Translations under genes and position numbers: made by a program
Shown: piece by piece, positions 24,396 through 36,510 of the stretch
Layout: the number at the start of each line of letters is the position of its first letter
Position numbering within the stretch: position 1 is the stretch's first letter
Notes under the pieces: generated by a model
Told to the model about the DNA's origin: nothing
Databases searched by the model: none
The model's input: only the letters and a program-made list of their open reading frames with translations
Origin: Irpex lacteus
Taxonomy: Eukaryota > Basidiomycota > Agaricomycetes > Polyporales > Irpicaceae
Direction: 5' to 3'
Assembly: GCA_001986395.2 (NCBI GenBank)
Contig: MQVO02000039.1
Span: 1-64,000, forward strand
DNA length: 64,000 nucleotides

Positions 24396-24769
24396 AGGTG
24401 GCGGTGAGCTCCACTAAACCAACTGTGTTGCCTACTTCTAGCCGTTGTTCTTTCAAATAGACCCCTATAGTGGGTATATATCCAGATATCTCAGCACATT
24501 AGCCCAGATAGCCCAGACAGTTTGGGAGACGGTGACTTGCGTTGAGTCCCAAATGCAACTCCGCGCTCATGCGTGCGATCAATTTACAAACACGTCGAGC
24601 TCTGAGGTAACGGGGCCGGGGACATCGAGGTGCGATTATCTCCCTTCGCCTTTCTCATCCACTACAAAGACGCAAGCGGTGTAATCCTTTTTAGTCAACC
24701 TGTCCGTCGATATATAGACTCGCTCACTTTCACCTCGAGCAACTTTCTCCAACTCCCTCCTCAGCAACG

Positions 24770-25409
24770 ATGTCGTCCGCCACCGCGGGTAACCTTGGTA
24801 CTCGTGTAGTTGTCTACACAAACAACTTCGCGATCAAGACTCTGCCAAGAATTACATATTACCAATACGATTGTAAGTAGCTCAGATGTCTATAGCATCA
24901 TACCATCAATCGACTCACGCGGTCTTCACTGCATTCTTCAGTAGTGGGTAAGTACATGGATTGTCAATCTCGGATCTGGCTCACGGAGGCCCTTCATTCA
25001 CTTGTCTGCTGCAGTCGTAGCACACCAAGTTGATGGAAGTCCTTCTAAGGTCGTGCCGCCTGGCCCGAAGTGTAGAGAGATCATCGAGCGTATGCAAGAT
25101 ACGCATATCGCCGTCTTCACTCCGCGAGCCATCTCTGATGGGGGCAAGTTACTTTACTGGAGTCAACGTATTGAGAGGAAGCAGGTACGTCTGACTTGAT
25201 TACTACGCATCGTGTATTATGTCTGCTACATATGTAACCTGGCTGATTGCTGCTTCCAGTTTGATGTCAATTTGGCCAAAAATCCGAACTCGAAGTTTGG
25301 AAAGTTCAGTGTTCAGGTCACCCCAGTTCAAGTAATCGAAGTAGTTTTCACGGCACGGTCAAGTTCGATGTTGCTTTGTCAGGGCGATATCTTGGCTGAT
25401 GACATCTAG
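24770..25409 (+). CDS. Truncated Argonaute, N-terminal domain only, copy 3
   Basis: Same promoter (from about 24396), exon layout and stop as the copy at 16605-17244, with coding exons identical by eye. This copy opens the long duplicated block 24396-27968, in which the N-terminal segment is followed by R, the Piwi segment and a satellite remnant. Transcripts reading through could therefore contain both Argonaute ends, but not the middle. Confidence 0.8.
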
Positions 25410-25532
25410 CATACCTCATAAACACTACCAAACAACTCGACTCTTTGATCACGCATCGCAACACGTCGCGGAGCCGTTGCCAAAGACACAATCCTTCTTA
25501 GCCTAGCAATGCCTAGCCTATCCCATAACCTA

Positions 25533-26235
25533 AGCTCAGCTCACCACAACACAAATCTGATGCATTGCTTGAGGAATAACATTGAAAAGTCATGGATTAT
25601 AAGTACATACTACTGAGTGGCCATAAAATACTCTCTTGAATGCTGGATCAAATGGCTTGGAGTGCCATCAGAAGTTCAGATCTGCATACTTAGCAGCAGA
25701 TCCCAGACCCCGCTGTGCAGTGCGGAATATTGCCTGGTTCACACCAAAAAATGAAAATTCATTGCTTCAATTTTGATAACACAGCCCTCAATATTTCAAA
25801 GTTACCCGAGTGCACTCTAATACACTAAGGGCATTCTCGAATTTGATCGGCAAGTTCATACCAAGACAAAGGGATGTCCTCCTCCTCCCCTTGGTACCAA
25901 GAAATGCGATCGCAGAGCCGTTGCCAAAAACACAATTTTTGCCCTCTACACATGCAGGGCAAACACCACCTTGCCCAGCACGCGTTGTTGCTTTGTCAGG
26001 GTGATATCTTGGCTGATGACATCTAGCATACCTCATAAACACTACCAAACAACTCGGCTCTTTGACCACGCATTGCAACACATCGCGGAGCCGTTGCTAA
26101 AGACACAATCCTTCCTAGCCTAGCAATGCCTAGCCTACCCCATAACCTAAGCCAAAGACACAATCCTTCCTAGCCTAGCAATGCCTAGCCTACCCCATAA
26201 CCTAGCCTAGCAATGCCTAGCCTACCCCATAACCC
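25533..26235. repeat. Module R copy 3 with T tails
   Basis: Nearly identical to 13355-14058, including the two truncated T ends before the Piwi segment. Confidence 0.75.
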
Positions 26236-27543
26236 CTGTCGGTCAGTTTATTATTCCAACCCTCTACTCCGGCCTGCATTCAATATTGACGCATCACTCA
26301 GAGTGGGACATCAGTCATCCTGCGCCTGGCGTCAGAAACAGACCGTCTATCGCAAGTCTAGTGGCTTCAACAGATCCGGTGTGCACTAGATACACTGCTC
26401 ACGTGAGGTGCCAAGAGCCACGTCAGGAAGTAATTGAAGATTTGAAGGGGATGTTGGGGGCAACGTCTCTCTCTATGATACCTGGAAGTAACTCTGAATG
26501 TGTTATAAAGGACACAATCGAGGATCTCCAAAAATGTTTCAATGGTAACGTTCCCAAGCGGATCATTATTTTCTGTGATGGTGTATCTGAGGGTGAGTAT
26601 CAACGCGTGCTGGACCACAGGATCAGCAAGCAAGTGGAAGGTATGCGTATAAGGGAGATTTTTGTTTGTGTTGCTAACAAACGCGCTGGTTGCTAACAAA
26701 CACGCTGCTGCCCTCTTGGCCATGGATTCTAGACCTCCCTATAAACCACAGATTGTCTTCATTGTGGTCGGTAAAAGGTAGAATCTCCTCTATTTGTCAA
26801 GAGAGGTTTGGATGGACACTCATACCGCATTCGCAGACATCATGTTCGATTTTTTCCTGTGGACCAGTTCGTGACTTTCTTTGTATTCTTTGCGAGAACG
26901 CTAAGGCTGATTGCACTGTTCAGGTCTACTAGCGATGACAAGGGGAATTGTAGACCTGGCCTTGTTGTGGACACTGAAATTGTGCACTGTCAGTATCAGA
27001 GCTTCTACCTCTTGTTGCACGCTGAAATTCTTGGCAGTGTGTCTCATCGACCTAACCAATGAATGTTCGTATTGACAACACAGTTTGCATTTACGCCTTA
27101 GCATCTCGCCCCAGTCACTATGTGGTTCTGTGCAACGATGGAAAATGGAACACAGACGAGTATGTAGTTGTTTCGTTCTTACCAAATGTTGACTGAGCAA
27201 CTTGTGATCGAAGACTGCAAGCCATGTCTTACGCATTGTGTCACGTCCACTCGGTTTGTGTCAATCTGTGCCCCCGTTTACTGTAAGTCATCTGTTATCG
27301 CACTGCGTAGACTGAACTGAGATGTCGCTGGGTGTATTTGCTGGTTATCTGGATGCCAATGTAAGTTATGTCGCTACATTGCGTCGCCACCCTGACTCAA
27401 ACCTCCGTTCACAGAAATTATGCACGCACGCCGTAGATCAATTCACGTCTGAGGGTGATGAGGCGCATTACCATGATTCAGTCTCAGGTGTCGGCTCGCA
27501 CGGTGAGACATTCGATCTCAAAGCCTGAAAGAGGCGGCTCAAG
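26236..27543 (+). pseudogene. Argonaute Piwi-domain fragment, copy 2
   Basis: Same structure as 14059-15366 at an offset of 12177 bp. I noticed only single-base differences (gaccagttcgtg against gaccagtgcgtg at an intron start, gaacacagac against gaacgcagac). It keeps the same missing acceptor and frame slip (near 27248), so the defects arose before the duplication. The stop after FDLKA is at 27528. Confidence 0.87.
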
Positions 27544-27620
27544 CCCACAAACGCGGCAGTGAGGGAAAGAATGTATTATATTCGAAGCATCATAAACCAG
27601 CAGCGACGTGTATCTGAGTA
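27544..27620. repeat. Satellite B remnant, copy 2
   Basis: Same 77-bp satellite-B piece and the same two joints as at 15367-15443. Confidence 0.9.
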
Positions 27621-27972
27621 GCAGGTACGTCTGACTTGATTACTACGCATCGTGTATTATGTCTGCTACATATGTAACCTGGCTGATTGCTGCTTCCAGT
27701 TTGATGTCAATTTGGCCAAAAATCCGAACTCGAAGTTTGGAAAGTTCAGTGTTCAGGTCACCCCAGTTCAAGTAATCGAAGTAGTTTTCACGGCACGGTC
27801 AAGTTCGATGTTGCTTTGTCAGGGCGATATCTTGGCTGATGACATCTAGCATACCTCATAAACACTACCAAACAACTCGACTCTTTGATCACGCATCGCA
27901 ACACGTCGCGGAGCCGTTGCCAAAGACACAATCCTTCTTAGCCTAGCAATGCCTAGCCTACCCCATAACCTA
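27621..27972 (+). pseudogene. Stray Argonaute exon 4 with T tail, copy 3
   Basis: Intron 3 and exon 4 only (stop at 27849), followed by a T tail. Equivalent to 15444-15793. Confidence 0.8.
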
Positions 27973-28732
27973 AAGCTTCTCCGCAAGGGAGGACAGAGTT
28001 TCCAGATAGAGCATTCACTATTTGTCTCATCCGGCATGTGCAGGATCACGCGGTCGCGAAAGAAGCAGAGGAATTCGACAGAACACCGGTTCAGTATCAC
28101 GCGGTCGCGAAAGAAGCAGAGGAATTTGACAGAACACCGGTTCTTCGCGCCTAGCACGCAATCGGCGCTTCCCTCGCGAGGAAGGACAGAGTTTCCAGAT
28201 AGAGCAATGACTAGGCGAAAGGTGACTTTGTCCAAAGTTACAGGCAGGGCAACGATCGCCTTGTCTGGCGCTTCTCGTTGCCGAGATGCCGGCGCGATCC
28301 GCCGGCTCGCATTTGCGACCAAGCTTAACAGGGACACTGGGTGAAGCTTGCGCAGCTGCACTGATCACTGTCTGTACGGCACAATGAAGGGAGTAGAAGA
28401 ACCGAAAGGGATCACTCCCAAACAACTCGACTCTTTGACCGTTTGTTGCAACACATTGCGGGGCCGTTGCCGAAGACCCTGTACATCATAACCATACCTC
28501 ATAACCTAAGCTAACCTGAGTCATTGCGATTCCCCAACTTTTGTTTGGGCCATAGCATGGATTGCTTGCCATAGTACGACGAGAACTTATGGTACAGACA
28601 AGATTGGGAATGGAGAAGATGACTTTTTGACCAGGCATCACAACGCGTCGCGGAGCCGTTGCCAAAGACACAATCCTTCTTAGCCTAGCAATGCCTAGTC
28701 TACCCCATAACCATAACTCCATAACCTAAATC
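27973..28732. repeat. Module D copy 2, longer form
   Basis: Contains all of module D plus about 165 bp more at its left end, where a ~60-bp unit (cacgcggtcgcgaaagaagc, gaacaccggttc) occurs twice in tandem near 28048 and 28098. No recognised protein. Confidence 0.65.
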
Positions 28733-29084
28733 TAATCTCAGAATTTCGATAGCTGAACTGGTTCAGGAGATATTTGAGGAACATTGAATATATTTCGCAT
28801 TTTTGGATTTTCCCAGGCTTTGATCAGCTTGGTATAGGGGTAGTAGAGGGGGTATGGCTTAGTAACTTTGGGACAATGATTCTAGTACATATGGCCTGTG
28901 TCTGTCAATTGTCTGGGTCACCAGAACATTATCTCACCTGGGAAAACATATGAAGTGAACATATAATATCTTGCTTCCCTATTCATGACATGAGATATTC
29001 TTGAGGGTTTCTGGTCTCAGATATCTTTATTCATATTAGCATGATATTTCTGTAAGGTGGTTTTATGATTGCATCAATGTGCAC
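28733..29084. repeat. E element copy 3, left part, interrupted by the CACTG transposon
   Basis: Matches 21194-21541. The sequence breaks at gcatcaatgtgcac (29084) and resumes as cactactgtgtaagg at 30814, exactly where copies 2 and 4 are continuous. Confidence 0.85.
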
Positions 29085-30813
29085 CACTGCGTGCATCACC
29101 CAATGTTCCGGGGCGGAGATGAATCAATGTTGGCGAGGGAGAGTTTTGAATGTTTCCACGCTGTCGGCCGAGGAATCATTATTAAAATATATTTAATGTA
29201 ACCGGACTAACATGTCTTAATGAGGCAATGCGGAAACATTTTGAATGTTGACGGCGGGAAGTGATTAGCCAGAGATTAACAAGATTAGACATGCTTCTTT
29301 TGAATTGTTACTCTGCGCAGCATGACTGTAAAATATTAATGTATATTCACATGTTATTATGAGTACCACTCGAGAAATGATCAGGCTGGTATGCCTGTGT
29401 TTCACACCGCACCATGCAGAAAAGAATAAAAATGCTTCATTAGGTATCATATTTATATGTTACCCCGAGGACCATGTTCAATGGTTCTCGGAAGTCGAAT
29501 GATATTCTACACGTGGCTGCCTCGTGGAAATTGTGAATAGAATAATATATGTTGCGAGAGGGGCCAAATTGGGCCGTTGGAAGTGCAGTATGTTTATTTA
29601 TACTTGTGAGGACACTAAGATAATAATAACAATGTTATCATAATGGTCCTGGGAAGCATTATGAATTTTGTGATTGGTAGCAGGCAAAGGAACGATATAA
29701 CTAACATCAAGTGGAACATTATGAATGATACACCAGACATCAATAGAAGTGGAACATTATTAACGTTTTGCAGGACAACATGAAGAAAACATGAAGGGAA
29801 CATTCAAACCGACCCGACGGTGCAACATGCTGACAAGGGCCTGAGACCCCTGACACCATATCATGCCATCTCATGCTTAAGTTACGTGGTTATGAAGGAA
29901 ATGTAAGATTCACGTGTACCGAGCGGAAGTACTGGCATTGGACCTTTTGTGACTCGCATTACTCAGTGTTCAAGCAACATCCAAGTTGCAGCGGTGAATT
30001 AATGTGTTTACTCTTATAATATAAAATAGAGTGTCCGGGGTACTTCCTCATTTCGAACATGAGGTCTGCAGACATTTACAATGTTCCTGCAGAGAAAAAT
30101 CATAATTATTTTCCAATGCTGTGCACGATGTTCTCTCTCGCACTTGTAGCAATGTTCATTTAGGGAACATCTTTGAGCATTCTGCCCAGCGGAACATTTT
30201 GAAAGGTTCTCACCTGCTACTTGGTAACATTCTATTTTTATTCTTGTGACACATTTTCAATATTTTTCGCCTTATCGCTGACCAAGACCGCTCAGCAGCA
30301 GCTTCAGTGTTGTGTCCTGATCTCAAAAGGCTGCTCCCAAGTGGAGCATTATGGACTTATCTTAATTCATATGCCACGCAACATTGATGCAACAACTTTG
30401 GTGTTTCCTCGAATTCCCCGTAGTGATACATTCATAATGTGGGCTAATTGCTGCCGACTGGAAGTTTTGATATTTTCTGTACCGCAACATGGTGATAAGA
30501 ACATGTTAATTTCAAATATGTTTCTCGGTACTCTAACTACTTGTCTGATAAGGGAAACAAATACTGATTATATCCCGATCTCGCCTTCGAACATTAAGAA
30601 TATCTCTAGTATGATGCTGCATGTAATATTTGACATGATGCGCCGAGAAACAAGTAGCATGATGCGGGATGATACATTCATACAACATTAAATACAGCTG
30701 TACCTGACAACATTCAAAATGTTTCCCGAAGCAGCAATAAAGGAACATAAATAAATTTCCTTAACCGGCATTAATTCACTTCCCGCGCGGAACATCGGGT
30801 GATGCACGCAGTG
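29085..30813. mobile_element. Non-autonomous CACTA-type (CACTG) DNA transposon, 1729 bp
   Basis: The ends are 25-bp terminal inverted repeats starting cactgcgtgcatcaccc with one mismatch, flanked by a 3-bp target duplication (cac at 29082-29084 and 30814-30816). CACT ends with a 3-bp TSD are diagnostic of the CACTA/EnSpm superfamily. Many short subterminal motifs (ggaacatt and aatgttcc variants, for example near 29109, 29717, 30192 and 30742) fit the family's transposase-binding repeats. No transposase reading frame is seen; the longest frame (156 codons, 30221-30691) has no recognisable motif and crosses those motifs. The autonomous partner must be elsewhere. Confidence 0.85.
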
Positions 30814-31132
30814 CACTACTGTGTAAGGGATGTTCTCCTCCTCCCCTTGGTACCAAGAAATGCGGTTGCGGAGCCGTTGCCAAAAACACAATTTTTGCCC
30901 TCTACACATGCAGGGCAAACACCACCTTGCCCAGCACGCCTTGTTGCCAAAGTCAGGGCAATATCTTGGCTGATGACATCTAGCATACCTCATAAACACT
31001 ACCAAACAACTCGACTCTTTGACCACGCATCGCAACACATCGCGGAGCCGTTGCCAAAGACACAATCCTTCTTAGCCTAGCAATGCCTAGCCTACCCCAT
31101 AACCTAACCTAATGCCTAGCCTACCCCATAAC
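30814..31132. repeat. E element copy 3, right part, with R-like segment and T tail
   Basis: Continuation of element E after the insertion, followed by ggtaccaagaaatgcggttg, a T tail and the cctaatgcctagcctaccc joint to Argonaute copy 4. Confidence 0.8.
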
Positions 31133-31508
31133 CTAGGTGGCGGTGAGCTCCACTAAACCAACTGTGTTGCCTACTTCTAGCCGTTGTTCTTTCAAATAGA
31201 CCCCTATAGTGGGTATATATCCAGATATCTCAGCACATTAGCCCAGATAGCCCAGACAGTTTGGGAGACGGTGACTTGCGTTGAGTCCCAAATGCAACTC
31301 CGCGCTCATGCGTGCGATCAATTTACAAACACGTCGAGCTCTGAGGTAACGGGGCCGGGGACATCGAGGTGCGATTATCTCCCTTCGCCTTTCTCATCCA
31401 CTACAAAGACGCAAGCGGTGTAATCCTTTTTAGTCAACCTGTCCGTCGATATATAGACTCGCTCACTTTCACCTCGAGCAACTTTCTCCAACTCCCTCCT
31501 CAGCAACG

Positions 31509-32148
31509 ATGTCGTCCGCCACCGCGGGTAACCTTGGTACTCGTGTAGTTGTCTACACAAACAACTTCGCGATCAAGACTCTGCCAAGAATTACATATTA
31601 CCAATACGATTGTAAGTAGCTCAGATGTCTATAGCATCATACCATCAATCGACTCACGCGGTCTTCACTGCATTCTTCAGTAGTGGGTAAGTACATGGAT
31701 TGTCAATCTCGGATCTGGCTCACGGAGGCCCTTCATTCACTTGTCTGCTGCAGTCGTAGCACACCAAGTTGATGGAAGTCCTTCTAAGGTCGTGCCGCCT
31801 GGCCCGAAGTGTAGAGAGATCATCGAGCGTATGCAAGATACGCATATCGCCGTCTTCACTCCGCGAGCCATCTCTGATGGGGGCAAGTTACTTTACTGGA
31901 GTCAACGTATTGAGAGGAAGCAGGTACGTCTGACTTGATTACTACGCATCGTGTATTATGTCTGCTACATATGTAACCTGGCTGATTGCTGCTTCCAGTT
32001 TGATGTCAATTTGGCCAAAAATCCGAACTCGAAGTTTGGAAAGTTCAGTGTTCAGGTCACCCCAGTTCAAGTAATCAAAGTAGTTTTCACGGCACGGTCA
32101 AGTTCGATGTTGCTTTGTCAGGGCGATATCTTGGCTGATGACATCTAG
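31509..32148 (+). CDS. Truncated Argonaute, N-terminal domain only, copy 4
   Basis: Same promoter (from about 31133), exons and stop as the copy at 16605-17244. One coding change was noticed: gtaatcaaag instead of gtaatcgaag in exon 4 (Glu to Lys in the VQVIEV strand), shared with copy 5, so copies 4 and 5 are closest relatives. It opens the second complete long block (31133-34710). Confidence 0.8.
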
Positions 32149-32271
32149 CATACCTCATAAACACTACCAAACAACTCGACTCTTTGATCACGCATCGCAA
32201 CACGTCGCGGAGCCGTTGCCAAAGACACAATCCTTCTTAGCCTAGCAATGCCTAGCCTATCCCATAACCTA

Positions 32272-32974
32272 AGCTCAGCTCACCACAACACAAATCTGAT
32301 GCATTGCTTGAGGAATAACATTGAAAAGTCATGGATTATAAGTACATACTACTGAGTGGCCATAAAATACTCTCTTGAATGCTGGATCAAATGGCTTGGA
32401 GTGCCATCAGAAGTTCAGATCTGCATACTTAGCAGCAGATCCCAGACCCCGCTGTGCAGTGCGGAATATTGCCTGGTTCACACCAAAAAATGAAAATTCA
32501 TTGCTTCAATTTTGATAACACAGCCCTCAATATTTCAAAGTTACCCGAGTGCACTCTAATACACTAAGGGCATTCTCGAATTTGATCGGCAAGTTCATAC
32601 CAAGACAAAGGGATGTCCTCCTCCTCCCCTTGGTACCAAGAAATGCGATCGCAGAGCCGTTGCCAAAAACACAATTTTTGCCCTCTACACATGCAGGGCA
32701 AACACCACCTTGCCCAGCACGCGTTGTTGCTTTGTCAGGGTGATATCTTGGCTGATGACATCTAGCATACCTCATAAACACTACCAAACAACTCGGCTCT
32801 TTGACCACGCATTGCAACACATCGCGGAGCCGTTGCTAAAGACACAATCCTTCCTAGCCTAGCAATGCCTAGCCTACCCCATAACCTAAGCCAAAGACAC
32901 AATCCTTCCTAGCCTAGCAATGCCTAGCCTACCCCATAACCTAGCCTAGCAATGCCTAGCCTACCCCATAACCC
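32272..32974. repeat. Module R copy 4 with T tails
   Basis: Nearly identical to 25533-26235, as part of the second long block. Confidence 0.75.
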
Positions 32975-34282
32975 CTGTCGGTCAGTTTATTATTCCAACC
33001 CTCTACTCCGGCCTGCATTCAATATTGACGCATCACTCAGAGTGGGACATCAGTCATCCTGCGCCTGGCGTCAGAAACAGACCGTCTATCGCAAGTCTAG
33101 TGGCTTCAACAGATCCGGTGTGCACTAGATACACTGCTCACGTGAGGTGCCAAGAGCCACGTCAGGAAGTAATTGAAGATTTGAAGGGGATGTTGGGGGC
33201 AACGTCTCTCTCTATGATACCTGGAAGTAACTCTGAATGTGTTATAAAGGACACAATCGAGGATCTCCAAAAATGTTTCAATGGTAACGTTCCCAAGCGG
33301 ATCATTATTTTCTGTGATGGTGTATCTGAGGGTGAGTATCAACGCGTGCTGGACCACAGGATCAGCAAGCAAGTGGAAGGTATGCGTATAAGGGAGATTT
33401 TTGTTTGTGTTGCTAACAAACGCGCTGGTTGCTAACAAACACGCTGCTGCCCTCTTGGCCATGGATTCTAGACCTCCCTATAAACCACAGATTGTCTTCA
33501 TTGTGGTCGGTAAAAGGTAGAATCTCCTCTATTTGTCAAGAGAGGTTTGGATGGACACTCATACCGCATTCGCAGACATCATGTTCGATTTTTTCCTGTG
33601 GACCAGTTCGTGACTTTCTTTGTATTCTTTGCGAGAACGCTAAGGCTGATTGCACTGTTCAGGTCTACTAGCGATGACAAGGGGAATTGTAGACCTGGCC
33701 TTGTTGTGGACACTGAAATTGTGCACTGTCAGTATCAGAGCTTCTACCTCTTGTTGCACGCTGAAATTCTTGGCAGTGTGTCTCATCGACCTAACCAATG
33801 AATGTTCGTATTGACAACACAGTTTGCATTTACGCCTTAGCATCTCGCCCCAGTCACTATGTGGTTCTGTGCAACGATGGAAAATGGAACACAGACGAGT
33901 ATGTAGTTGTTTCGTTCTTACCAAATGTTGACTGAGCAACTTGTGATCGAAGACTGCAAGCCATGTCTTACGCATTGTGTCACGTCCACTCGGTTTGTGT
34001 CAATCTGTGCCCCCGTTTACTGTAAGTCATCTGTTATCGCACTGCGTAGACTGAACTGAGATGTCGCTGGGTGTATTTGCTGGTTATCTGGATGCCAATG
34101 TAAGTTATGCCGCTACATTGCGTCGCCACCCTGACTCAAACCTCCGTTCACAGAAATTATGCACGCACGCCGTAGATCAATTCACGTCTGAGGGTGATGA
34201 GGCGCATTACCATGATTCAGTCTCAGGTGTCGGCTCGCACGGTGAGACATTCGATCTCAAAGCCTGAAAGAGGCGGCTCAAG
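32975..34282 (+). pseudogene. Argonaute Piwi-domain fragment, copy 3
   Basis: Same structure as 14059-15366 at an offset of 18916 bp, including both defects. It shares gttcgtg and gaacacag with copy 2 and has its own change (agttatgccgc). Copies 2 and 3 are therefore the closer pair. Confidence 0.87.
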
Positions 34283-34359
34283 CCCACAAACGCGGCAGTG
34301 AGGGAAAGAATGTATTATATTCGAAGCATCATAAACCAGCAGCGACGTGTATCTGAGTA
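34283..34359. repeat. Satellite B remnant, copy 3
   Basis: Same 77-bp satellite-B piece and joints as at 15367-15443. Confidence 0.9.
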
Positions 34360-34727
34360 GCAGGTACGTCTGACTTGATTACTACGCATCGTGTATTATG
34401 TCTGCTACATATGTAACCTGGCTGATTGCTGCTTCCAGTTTGATGTCAATTTGGCCAAAAATCCGAACTCGAAGTTTGGAAAGTTCAGTGTTCAGGTCAC
34501 CCCAGTTCAAGTAATCGAAGTAGTTTTCACGGCACGGTCAAGTTCGATGTTGCTTTGTCAGGGCGATATCTTGGCTGATGACATCTAGCATACCTCATAA
34601 ACACTACCAAACAACTCGACTCTTTGATCACGCATCGCAACACGTCGCGGAGCCGTTGCCAAAGACACAATCCTTCTTAGCCTAGCAATGCCTAGCCTAC
34701 CCCATAACCTAACCATAACTCCATAAC
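34360..34727 (+). pseudogene. Stray Argonaute exon 4 with T tail, copy 4
   Basis: Intron 3 and exon 4 only (stop at 34588) with a T tail. Equivalent to 15444-15793, but joined directly to element E instead of module D. Confidence 0.8.
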
Positions 34728-35375
34728 CTAAATCTAATCTCAGAATTTCGATAGCTGAACTGGTTCAGGAGATATTTGAGGAACATTGAATATATTTCGC
34801 ATTTTTGGATTTTCCCAGGCTTTGATCAGCTTGGTATAGGGGTAGTAGAGGGGGTATGGCTTAGTAACTTTGGGACAATGATTCTAGTACATATGGCCTG
34901 TGTCTGTCAATTGTCTGGGTCACCAGAACATTATCTCACCTGGGAAAACATATGAAGTGAACATATAATATCTTGCTTCCCTATTCATGACATGAGATAT
35001 TCTTGAGGGTTTCTGGTCTCAGATATCTTTATTCATATTAGCATGATATTTCTGTAAGGTGGTTTTATGATTGCATCAATGTGCACTACTGTGTAAGGGA
35101 TGTTCTCCTCCTCCCCTTGGTACCAAGAAATGCGGTTGCGGAGCCGTTGCCAAAAACACAATTTTTGCCCTCTACACATGCAGGGCAAACACCACCTTGC
35201 CCAGCACGCCTTGTTGCCAAAGTCAGGGCAATATCTTGGCTGATGACATCTAGCATACCTCATAAACACTACCAAACAACTCGACTCTTTGACCACGCAT
35301 CGCAACACATCGCGGAGCTGTTGCCAAAGACACAATCCTTCTTAGGCTAGCAATGCCTAGCCTACCCCATAACCT
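34728..35375. repeat. E element copy 4, R-like segment and T tail
   Basis: Equivalent to 21194-21837 and uninterrupted, so it is a second empty site for the CACTG transposon. Its T tail shares gagctgttgcc with the one at 16171. Confidence 0.8.
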
Positions 35376-35749
35376 AGGTGGCGGTGAGCTCCACTAAACC
35401 AACTGTGTTGCCTACTTCTAGCCGTTGTTCTTTCAAATAGACCCCTATAGTGGGTATATATCCAGATATCTCAGCACATTAGCCCAGATAGCCCAGACAG
35501 TTTGGGAGACGGTGACTTGCGTTGAGTCCCAAATGCAACTCCGCGCTCATGCGTGCGATCAATTTACAAACACGTCGAGCTCTGAGGTAACGGGGCCGGG
35601 GACATCGAGGTGCGATTATCTCCCTTCGCCTTTCTCATCCACTACAAAGACGCAAGCGGTGTAATCCTTTTTAGTCAACCTGTCCGTCGATATATAGACT
35701 CGCTCACTTTCACCTCGAGCAACTTTCTCCAACTCCCTCCTCAGCAACG

Positions 35750-36389
35750 ATGTCGTCCGCCACCGCGGGTAACCTTGGTACTCGTGTAGTTGTCTACACA
35801 AACAACTTCGCGATCAAGACTCTGCCAAGAATTACATATTACCAATACGATTGTAAGTAGCTCAGATGTCTATAGCATCATACCATCAATCGACTCACGC
35901 GGTCTTCACTGCATTCTTCAGTAGTGGGTAAGTACATGGATTGTCAATCTCGGATCTGGCTCACGGAGGCCCTTCATTCACTTGTCTGCTGCAGTCGTAG
36001 CACACCAAGTTGATGGAAGTCCTTCTAAGGTCGTGCCGCCTGGCCCGAAGTGTAGAGAGATCATCGAGCGTATGCAAGATACGCATATCGCCGTCTTCAC
36101 TCCGCGAGCCATCTCTGATGGGGGCAAGTTACTTTACTGGAGTCAACGTATTGAGAGGAAGCAGGTACGTCTGACTTGATTACTACGCATCGTGTATTAT
36201 GTCTGCTACATATGTAACCTGGCTGATTGCTGCTTCCAGTTTGATGTCAATTTGGCCAAAAATCCGAACTCGAAGTTTGGAAAGTTCAGTGTTCAGGTCA
36301 CCCCAGTTCAAGTAATCAAAGTAGTTTTCACGGCACGGTCAAGTTCGATGTTGCTTTGTCAGGGCGATATCTTGGCTGATGACATCTAG
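35750..36389 (+). CDS. Truncated Argonaute, N-terminal domain only, copy 5
   Basis: Last of the five copies, with promoter from about 35376 and the same exons and stop as the copy at 16605-17244. It shares the Glu-to-Lys change of copy 4. It is followed not by R and Piwi but by a T tail and a further fragment of exon 4. Confidence 0.8.
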
Positions 36390-36510
36390 CATACCTCATA
36401 AACACTACCAAACAACTCGACTCTTTGATCACGCATCGCAACACGTCGCGGAGCCGTTGCCAAAGACACAATCCTTCTTAGCCTAGCAATGCCTAGCCTA
36501 TCCCATAACC

